From assembly GCA_964461265.1 (NCBI GenBank), contig CAYWTS010000075.1, forward strand, positions 1 to 5,774: a DNA stretch of 5,774 nucleotides, in the 5' to 3' direction. How positions within the stretch are numbered: position 1 is the first letter of the stretch; every line of letters starts with the position of its first letter. Source of the stretch: CAYWTS01 sp964461265. GTDB lineage: Bacteria; Bacteroidota; Ignavibacteria; Tepidaquicellales; OLB5. Below the pieces are notes generated by a model that saw nothing but the letters and a program-made list of their open reading frames with translations, had not been told where the DNA came from and did not search any database. The translations under genes were made by a program, and so were the position numbers. Shown here piece after piece: positions 1 to 4,759 of the stretch.

Positions 1-9
1 CCATTAAAA

Positions 10-117
10 GTGACTTTAGTCACAGATTTGGGGCTAAAGCCCAGTAATTTTGGTGTAATTACTCCCCGACATAAATGTCGGGGCTAGCAATACCCCATTT
101 TGCGTAACTTCAGTTAC
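10..117. repeat. Cluster of five tandem stem-loops, REP-like intergenic palindromes
   Basis: Five perfect inverted repeats follow each other with little space between: 10-14/19-23 (GTGAC, loop TTTA), 31-34/39-42 (GGGC, loop TAAA), 43-49/57-63 (AGTAATT, 7-base loop), 64-71/76-83 (CCCCGACA, loop TAAA) and 104-108/113-117 (GTAAC, loop TTCA). The first and last hairpins resemble each other (GTGACTTTAGTCAC and GTAACTTCAGTTAC). The block is more GC-rich than its flanks and carries no ORF. The layout resembles REP/BIME-type elements mobilised in trans by REP-associated tyrosine transposases, but no such transposase is in this window. A structured RNA or a terminator region of an upstream gene is also possible; no long T-run follows the stems. 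The palindromes are seen directly, while the assignment to an interspersed repeat family is inference. Confidence 0.75.
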
Positions 118-255
118 TGATTAAGCTCTAAGCGAAAAAGTTATTAAACGATTGATTTAAGATTATACGTTCACTGCAAAAAATATTAATTTCTCATGTT
201 AATTCATTCTTTCAATTTCATTAATACTTTTTTTTAGCTAATTTAACATAATTTT

Positions 256-260
256 AAGGA
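256..260 (+). promoter_or_regulatory. Ribosome binding site of the peptide ABC ATPase gene
   Basis: AAGGA lies seven bases before the ATG at 268, a standard Shine-Dalgarno spacing, and supports that start. The stretch from 118 to 255 is AT-rich with no ORF, and I see no convincing promoter elements in it. Confidence 0.6.
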
Positions 261-267
261 TAATCTT

Positions 268-1293
268 ATGGACAAACTTCTTGAAGTAAAGAATTTAAAA
301 ACATTTTTTTACACCGATGACGGCATTGCAAAAGCCGTTGATGATGTATCTTATGACCTTGATAAAGGCGGTACACTTGGTCTTGTCGGTGAATCAGGGT
401 GCGGAAAGAGTGTATCGGCACTTTCTATTATGCGGTTAATACCCGACCCTCCGGGGAAAATAGTCGGTGGTGAGATAATGTTTAAAGGAAAAGATATAGT
501 TAAGCTTACCGAAAAAGAGATGGAAGATATCCGCGGTAATGATATTGCTATGATATTCCAGGAACCGATGACAGCACTGAATCCCGTTTTTACATGCGGC
601 GCACAAATAGATGAAGCTGTTATACTTCATCAAAAAGTTTCGAAGGAAGAAGCTAAAAACCGTTCGATAGAAATGCTAAGGCTGGTCGGTATCCCCGCAC
701 CTGAGCAAAGATACAGGGAATATCCGCACCAGCTTTCAGGCGGCTTGCGGCAAAGGGTTATGATTGCCATGGCTTTAAGCTGCAATCCTGATATTCTGAT
801 TGCTGATGAACCTACTACAGCTCTCGACGTAACCGTACAGGCACAGATACTTGAGCTGATTGCAAAGCTTCAGCGTGAGCTTGGTATGGCTATGATAATG
901 ATTACCCATGACCTTGGAGTGATAGCAGAAGTTGCTGAAAGAGTAGCTGTTATGTATGCTTCGAAAGTTGTTGAGTATTCAACTTCCGATGAGGTTTATT
1001 ATAATCCAAAACATCCATACACGCTCGGTTTATTAAGCTCTATCCCTAAACTAAATAAAGGCAAAGACCGTTTGGCTACTATTGATGGAAGTGTTCCTGC
1101 TGCAACCGATTATCCGGTAGGCTGTCATTTTTGCACAAGGTGCCTATATGCCGATAGCAAGGTTTACACAAAAGACAGCAAATGCTGGAACGAAGAGCCG
1201 CCTCTTATACAGATAGATGGTATTGAAGCATCGCATACGGTTGCATGCCACTACTGGAAGGATATAGAAAAGAAAAGGGAAAAGGCAGCGTAG
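268..1293 (+). CDS. oppD: Oligopeptide/dipeptide ABC transporter ATP-binding protein (OppD/DppD type)
   Basis: This is the cytoplasmic ATPase subunit that powers import of peptides (or nickel or other substrates of this transporter family) through a two-permease channel. All nucleotide-binding motifs are intact: Walker A GESGCGKS (residues 41-48), Q-loop Gln98, signature LSGGLRQ (156-162), Walker B ILIADEP with catalytic Glu181, D-loop ALD (185-187) and switch His214. The family-specific C-terminal region follows, with HPYT (249-252) and a cysteine set at 285, 291, 305 and 326, plus an additional Cys288. Equivalent cysteines bind a 4Fe-4S cluster in some Opp/Dpp ATPases. The 341-residue length is normal for the D-type subunit. 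A ribosome site seven bases upstream supports the start. No permease, binding-protein or OppF/DppF gene is adjacent, so its partners must lie elsewhere. OppD and DppD cannot be told apart from sequence alone. Confidence 0.93.
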   Translation: MDKLLEVKNLKTFFYTDDGIAKAVDDVSYDLDKGGTLGLVGESGCGKSVSALSIMRLIPDPPGKIVGGEIMFKGKDIVKLTEKEMEDIRGNDIAMIFQEPMTALNPVFTCGAQIDEAVILHQKVSKEEAKNRSIEMLRLVGIPAPEQRYREYPHQLSGGLRQRVMIAMALSCNPDILIADEPTTALDVTVQAQILELIAKLQRELGMAMIMITHDLGVIAEVAERVAVMYASKVVEYSTSDEVYYNPKHPYTLGLLSSIPKLNKGKDRLATIDGSVPAATDYPVGCHFCTRCLYADSKVYTKDSKCWNEEPPLIQIDGIEASHTVACHYWKDIEKKREKAA

Positions 1294-1310
1294 CTTAATT
1301 ATCAATTATT

Positions 1311-1338
1311 AATGTTCAATGTTTAATGTTTAATATTC
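1311..1338. repeat. Short heptamer tandem repeat, four units
   Basis: Four consecutive 7-base units read AATGTTC, AATGTTT, AATGTTT and AATATTC just downstream of the ABC ATPase stop codon. Such short AT-rich heptads are common slippage products in AT-rich intergenic DNA, and no function can be read from it. The rest of 1294-1450 is AT-rich, without an ORF and without a GC-rich terminator hairpin. Confidence 0.6.
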
Positions 1339-1453
1339 AATTTTAAACCTTTGATTTTAAAAAAACTTGAGTCTACTGCATTTAAAAATTGTTTTTACAT
1401 TTCTAATATGTTATGTTTTAACGGTGGGAAATGAACCATCTAACAAAAATATT

Positions 1454-1479
1454 ATGGCGTAAGCCATCCCTTTTGGGAT
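1454..1479. repeat. Pair of abutting small hairpins next to the assembly gap
   Basis: Two perfect inverted repeats share an AT at 1466-1467: ATGGC/GCCAT around a GTAA loop (1454-1467) and ATCCC/GGGAT around a TTTT loop (1466-1479). They sit in a locally GC-richer stretch (about 1420-1486) that ends where the N run begins. The chain of short stems with four-base loops resembles the cluster at 10-117 in style but not in sequence. A dispersed repeat here would explain why the assembly broke; this is inference. Confidence 0.55.
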
Positions 1480-1486
1480 TACTCAC

Positions 1487-1586
1487 NNNNNNNNNNNNNN
1501 NNNNNNNNNNNNNNNNNNNNNNNNNNNNNNNNNNNNNNNNNNNNNNNNNNNNNNNNNNNNNNNNNNNNNNNNNNNNNNNNNNNNNN
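1487..1586. other. Assembly gap, 100 N
   Basis: Exactly 100 undetermined bases, the usual placeholder length for a scaffold gap of unknown size. The true distance between the two flanks cannot be inferred. It removes the start and most of the body of the plus-strand gene that ends at 1785. Confidence 0.98.
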
Positions 1587-1587
1587 T

Positions 1588-1785
1588 AAATGGATTCGAA
1601 ATGGATATGGATTAACAAAATTTAATGATACAAATTGGGTAGTTGATAACACTACAAATTCAGACTTGCCATCTAGTATTCATACTTATACATTTAACGG
1701 TTCAAACCTCACAAGCGGTGTTAATATTTACAGGATTGAATATTTGAATTTTGTTGAGGTTAGGAAGATGGTTTTAGTAAAGTAA
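1588..1785 (+). CDS. C-terminal end of a probable T9SS-secreted protein (5' part lost in gap)
   Basis: An open frame runs from the right edge of the N gap to a TAA stop and gives 65 residues. The last 32 fit the end of a type A T9SS C-terminal sorting domain: an aromatic/Phe strand and NGS at fragment residues 34-39, then LTSGVNIYRIE (41-51), then FVEVRKMVLVK at the end, matching the family pattern of SGVYfYrI followed by fv..kKMvLxK. In this family the domain directs export across the outer membrane and is removed or anchored at the cell surface. The usual upstream YPNPFNP-type strand is not visible and would fall in the gap. The fragment's first half is not recognisable, so the cargo's function is unknown. 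In the family pattern the residue after SGV is aromatic; here it is Asn45, a small deviation. A strong terminator follows 25 bases downstream. Confidence 0.78.
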   Translation, partial: KWIRNGYGLTKFNDTNWVVDNTTNSDLPSSIHTYTFNGSNLTSGVNIYRIEYLNFVEVRKMVLVK

Positions 1786-1810
1786 ATCTGGCTTTTAATC
1801 TCATCAAACT

Positions 1811-1840
1811 AAAGGCAGGTTTTACAAACAACCTGCCTTT
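1811..1840. terminator. Probable bidirectional rho-independent terminator
   Basis: A perfect 11-base stem (AAAGGCAGGTT at 1811-1821 with AACCTGCCTTT at 1830-1840) encloses an 8-base loop. On the plus strand it is followed by the T-rich ACTTTTATT and lies 25 bases after the T9SS-protein stop. On the minus strand it begins 11 bases after the stop of the cysteine-cluster gene, and the end of the stem plus AGTTT gives a shorter T tract. It lies between convergent genes and can serve both. Confidence 0.85.
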
Positions 1841-1851
1841 ACTTTTATTCC

Positions 1852-2457
1852 CTAAGCAGACCTAATCTCGTTCAGGAATTGTTTCTCAATTTCATCTAAT
1901 TCTTCAACCATTTCGCTTCCAAAATAATATTTCAAAGCCTTCCTTGCACCGCTGTATAAACTGAGTCCTTCCCCCAGGCAAACCAAAGTGTTTTCATCAA
2001 TTTCTTCAGGTGTAACCAGCACGCCATCAAGGTAGGTTACAGGAAAAACTGAACAGAAAAACGGTTTGAATAAATGATAGTCTAAATCTTTTTCATCAGC
2101 ATAGCTGTGAAGCATACACCCCCTGCCATTTCGGTTTAAAAAGACACATGCTCCGTTATGACTGGTTATCCGTGTGAAGTAATGACCAGGGTATTCATAA
2201 TCCCAGCCTTTGTTTTTCAGGTTAAACCAGTGTTTCCTTTTAATCCCTGTGTATTTTTCTATATCATCGGCGTTACGCATAATGCGTTCAACGTTTAGCA
2301 TATCGATATTAGCACCGTATGAACAACACTGGTCATGGCAAAATGTGCATTGCATACAATGCATAAAATATGTCAGCTCGAAAATATCGGTATCCACAGC
2401 GTGTATAACCGGCAAACCATGTATGCAGGTATAGCTTTTCCTGAGCTTAATTATCAT
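1852..2457 (-). CDS. YkgJ-like / DUF3109-like cysteine-cluster protein
   Basis: A 201-residue cytoplasmic protein (no signal peptide or membrane segment) with the cysteine arrangement of the YkgJ/UPF0153 putative metal-binding family: C34-x2-C37-x2-C40-x3-C44-C45, then C104 before FLN and C114, then C135 in the KPFFCSVFP context that corresponds to the family's RPxxCrxFP motif, and C160. These are expected to coordinate zinc or an Fe-S cluster, but no reaction is established for the family. The region around 46-60 (SYGANIDMLNVERI) recalls the DUF3109 branch found in Bacteroidota. The ATG is preceded directly by an in-frame TAA, so it is the most upstream start possible; no clear ribosome site is seen. 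It is the last gene of a minus-strand cluster, 23 bases after the AI-2E-family gene and just before a terminator. Confidence 0.75.
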   Translation of the reverse strand: MIIKLRKSYTCIHGLPVIHAVDTDIFELTYFMHCMQCTFCHDQCCSYGANIDMLNVERIMRNADDIEKYTGIKRKHWFNLKNKGWDYEYPGHYFTRITSHNGACVFLNRNGRGCMLHSYADEKDLDYHLFKPFFCSVFPVTYLDGVLVTPEEIDENTLVCLGEGLSLYSGARKALKYYFGSEMVEELDEIEKQFLNEIRSA

Positions 2458-2480
2458 TTAGATTCAGAATACATATTGTT

Positions 2481-3548
2481 TTAGTATTGTGCCAGCCCGT
2501 AATTTCTGAAACCATTTATGGTTTCGCGGGCACTTACTATTAATATGGTTGCAACTGGAATTGCTATCAGCAGACCAAATGCACCTAAGATCTCATTACC
2601 TATCAGCAGCAGAGTTATAATCGTTATAGGGTTCATACCTACGCTTTTAGAGAAGATATACGGCTGAGCAACCGAATTATCGAGGAGATAAACAATAGTA
2701 AACATCAATACTATAGGCAGCACCATGTGAAAATCACCGAACTGTATAATCGAAATAATTATTGCCGGAATACCGCCAATAATGGGTCCTGCATAGGGAA
2801 TTAAATGTCCGATACCTGCCACAAGTCCTATGACAACCGAATAATCAATTCCAAGAAGTGATAATCCGAGAGTTGAAAGTGCTCCCACAAAAAAAGCATC
2901 GAATAGCCAGCCGCGTACATAACGGCTTAATTGTCTTTCAATTTTATCGATAATGTTTATTGTCATCTCAAAATACCTGTTGGGAACAAGTGAAAGCAGA
3001 CCCTTTTTGATATGCTTTCTGTCTCGTAATATAAAAAAAGTAACAACAGGAATAATAATAATTATGATAGCAGTTTCAAAGACTCCTGAAATAAGATATT
3101 GAATTTTCGTATAAGAACCTTTAATAGCTGTTTCAACTTCCCTGGCTATATCTCCTTTTTTCATAAACGGAAGATTTATTTCGAGCCATTTTTCTATGCT
3201 TTTCAGCTTATCTGAGAATTCAAACTCTTTAAAAGCTATTCTAAGTGAAGCTGACTGTTCAACTATAACAGGTATTAATAACTGCAATATTAAATAAAGT
3301 AAAAAACCGATTACAGCGTAAACAATTAATATCGAAAGTGTCCTGTTCACACCCCTGCTTTCAAGGAAATCAACGAACGGATTAAGTACGAGTGCAAGCA
3401 GAAGACAAATAACCAGCATTATAAAAATATTGGTGAACAGCAGTGCAAATACAGAAATTACTAACAGCGGCAGAAACAGTATTAAAGCTTTCATATACCC
3501 GCTCAGAGGTCCGCTGCTTCTTGACAGCGTGGAAAATGGCATATTCAT
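2481..3548 (-). CDS. AI-2E family transporter (PF01594), polytopic inner-membrane protein
   Basis: A 355-residue hydrophobic protein with the family layout: two to three N-terminal membrane segments (about 20-55 and 70-95), a soluble segment (about 97-150), a membrane segment with an Ile run (about 153-174), an amphipathic stretch containing PNRY (189-192) and QLSRYVRGWLFD (206-217), then several closely spaced segments to the C-terminus. Hallmarks are LNPFVDFLE (55-63), GHLIPYAGPIIGGIP (247-261) and DNSVAQPYIFSKSVGMNP (290-307). Family members export diverse small molecules or ions (the E. coli founder TqsA affects AI-2), and a role in Na+ or Li+ efflux is reported for some; substrate cannot be read here. 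The start overlaps the recX stop as ATGA, and an AGGGAG ribosome site lies 11 bases upstream within recX. This favours Met1 over Met3 and suggests translational coupling. Confidence 0.9.
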   Translation of the reverse strand: MNMPFSTLSRSSGPLSGYMKALILFLPLLVISVFALLFTNIFIMLVICLLLALVLNPFVDFLESRGVNRTLSILIVYAVIGFLLYLILQLLIPVIVEQSASLRIAFKEFEFSDKLKSIEKWLEINLPFMKKGDIAREVETAIKGSYTKIQYLISGVFETAIIIIIIPVVTFFILRDRKHIKKGLLSLVPNRYFEMTINIIDKIERQLSRYVRGWLFDAFFVGALSTLGLSLLGIDYSVVIGLVAGIGHLIPYAGPIIGGIPAIIISIIQFGDFHMVLPIVLMFTIVYLLDNSVAQPYIFSKSVGMNPITIITLLLIGNEILGAFGLLIAIPVATILIVSARETINGFRNYGLAQY

Positions 3549-4171
3549 TTTTCTATTTTCTCCCTGATTAGTTCGTTAATAATGTCATAGCTGAATCCTT
3601 TCCTTGTTAAATGCTCGAATATTTTCTTTTTTTGAATCATTACTTCCTTATCTTTCACTTTGCTGAAATATTTATAAAAACATTCCTCAGCCAGGTCTTT
3701 TTCGTCTATCTTAGTAAAAAGCTTATCAAGTGTTCCTTCAATTATTTCTTTCGCGACGCCTTTCTGTAAAAGCTTTCGAAAAAGTGTTTTCCTCCCCTGG
3801 GGTCTTGAGCCAATCTTACCTTCTGCAAATTCCTTAGCAAACTGCCTATCGTTAACAAAACCCAGCTTCTCGGTGTGAGCCAGTACTTTTTCTATAACTG
3901 CCGATGATAATTTTTTCTCCGCAAGTTTCTTTCTGAGTTCCTCCCTGCTCCGGTTCCTGTATGCCAGAAGGTTCAGTGCTATTTTTTTGCCTGATATGTA
4001 TTCATCGTACTCCTTAATCTCTTTAAATTGTTCATCAGTTAGCTTATCACCAATTCTAAGTCCGAACTTGAATACTGTATCCTCAAGCACGCCGAGACGG
4101 AATGAGTTATCGGAATAAATACTAACCCGGCCCTTGTTACGTTTTTGTCTTTCCAGCTTTGTAATAATCAT
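3545..4171 (-). CDS. recX: Regulatory protein RecX, modulator of RecA
   Basis: RecX binds RecA filaments on DNA and limits or tunes recombination and the SOS response. The 208-residue product has the typical N-terminal strand region (MIITKLERQKRNKGRVSIY) followed by three-helix repeats: LLAYRNRSREELRKKL (68-83), GFVNDRQFAKEFAEGKIGS (104-122) with the following RPQGRKTLFRKLLQKGV, and a lysine-rich third repeat ending in RKGFSYDIINELI. The length is that of the longer RecX form common outside Proteobacteria. No recA gene is in the window. The gene lies 55 bases after the exported-protein gene and overlaps the AI-2E-family gene by four bases, so it is probably transcribed with both. The ATG at 4171 matches typical RecX N-termini, but the best ribosome site lies about 20 bases away; see the separate entry. 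Confidence 0.92.
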   Translation of the reverse strand: MIITKLERQKRNKGRVSIYSDNSFRLGVLEDTVFKFGLRIGDKLTDEQFKEIKEYDEYISGKKIALNLLAYRNRSREELRKKLAEKKLSSAVIEKVLAHTEKLGFVNDRQFAKEFAEGKIGSRPQGRKTLFRKLLQKGVAKEIIEGTLDKLFTKIDEKDLAEECFYKYFSKVKDKEVMIQKKKIFEHLTRKGFSYDIINELIREKIEK

Positions 4172-4172
4172 T

Positions 4173-4200
4173 AATTCCGGAATTTAATGTATCCCTCCTT
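4173..4200 (-). promoter_or_regulatory. recX leader: strong Shine-Dalgarno and 12-base palindrome
   Basis: On the minus strand AAGGAGGGA (4200-4192) is a near-consensus ribosome site, yet 20 bases separate it from the recX ATG at 4171. Between them lies the perfect 12-base palindrome AATTCCGGAATT (4184-4173). The only in-frame codon at normal distance is ATT at 4183-4181, ten bases after GGAGG, directly after an in-frame TAA; it would add four residues (start-P-E-L). A weaker GGA lies about five bases before the ATG and could serve instead. The palindrome could be a protein-binding site, a fold that brings the ribosome site closer, or chance. Confidence 0.45.
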
Positions 4201-4226
4201 AACATAAAATACTACGAATCGTTTAT

Positions 4227-4664
4227 TTAATCAATATCCCCCAGGCAATATTTTCCTTTGATTTTTAGAAAAGCAAAGTATTGTGTTTTAGTTTTCCCCG
4301 ATATGCAAAATTCAACCTGCCATATACACCATTCACCTTCCGACTCGGTTTCAGTTGAAAAATTTTTAAATTCGTATTCCGGACATTCCATAAGATATGA
4401 TTTTATTCTCAGGCATATTTGCTTCGAGTCTTTAAACTCGTCTGCGTTATTTTCATCAAGCCAGTCTTTCCACCTGCGTTGTTTATCTTCTCCCCTGTAA
4501 ACCATGTATTTACAAGCGGATGCGTAATCGTCATTTTGCGAGAGTTCAAATAATTCGAGCAGGCGTTCTTTAACTTTATCAGATTTTGAAGTTTGGGAAA
4601 ATAGAGTGCTGGCTGAAAAAGAAAATAAGGCAGAAATTATCAAAATATATAAAACTTGTTTCAT
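4227..4664 (-). CDS. Small exported protein of unknown function, possibly NTF2-like
   Basis: A 145-residue product with a clear signal peptide: MKQ, a hydrophobic core (about 4-22) and probable cleavage after the FSQ at 22-24, a pattern common in Bacteroidota. The frame is open to an ATG at 4724, but the 20 extra residues lie before the signal peptide, so 4664 is the preferred start. The mature part begins with a helix (KVKERLLELFELSQNDDYASA, split at about 30-50), has RRWKDWLDE (63-71), and ends in strand-like segments GEWCIWQVEF (110-119) and YFAFLKIKGKYCLGDID (129-145). This helix-then-sheet order and the GEW..W.V / FLKIKGKY ending resemble NTF2/SnoaL-like folds, but I do not recognise a specific family. 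The mature protein has six cysteines (51, 84, 94, 113, 120, 140), which could form disulfides in the periplasm. It is the first gene of the minus-strand cluster that continues into recX. Confidence 0.75.
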   Translation of the reverse strand: MKQVLYILIISALFSFSASTLFSQTSKSDKVKERLLELFELSQNDDYASACKYMVYRGEDKQRRWKDWLDENNADEFKDSKQICLRIKSYLMECPEYEFKNFSTETESEGEWCIWQVEFCISGKTKTQYFAFLKIKGKYCLGDID

Positions 4665-4759
4665 ATCTTTGACAAAATTAATGTAAAATATTGTTATTTT
4701 ATAGTATTGACAACGGAATTCCAAAATATTATTTTAAACCAAAAATTCTGAAGATACAA
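4665..4759. promoter_or_regulatory. Divergent intergenic region, probable promoters for both directions
   Basis: These 95 very AT-rich bases separate two divergently read exported-protein genes, so promoters for both are expected here. On the minus strand TAATTTTG (4680-4673) matches the Bacteroidota -7 pattern TAnnTTTG, but it ends only eight bases before the ATG, which would leave almost no leader, and no partner -33 TTTG is seen at the right distance. The 8-base palindrome GGAATTCC lies at 4715-4722. The exact promoters cannot be assigned from sequence alone. Confidence 0.4.

Noticed and set aside
10..117. CRISPR array
   Set aside because: The hairpins differ in sequence and spacing; there are no identical direct repeats with unique spacers.
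436..633. Minus-strand ORF of 65 codons inside the ABC ATPase gene
   Set aside because: It lies wholly antisense to a gene with intact family motifs and has no recognisable protein features; a coding shadow.
1418..1618. Minus-strand ORF across the N run
   Set aside because: About half of it is undetermined bases, and its right end is antisense to the T9SS-protein fragment. The open frame is an artefact of N.
2210..2434. Plus-strand ORF of 74 codons opposite the cysteine-cluster gene
   Set aside because: The minus strand encodes the conserved cysteine motifs here, so the plus frame is a shadow.
4258..4500. Plus-strand ORF of 80 codons opposite the exported-protein gene
   Set aside because: It is antisense to a gene with a signal peptide and plausible fold, and has no features of its own.
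4665..4724. Upstream extension of the exported-protein gene to the ATG at 4724
   Set aside because: It would put 20 residues before a well-formed signal peptide that starts with its own Met at 4664.
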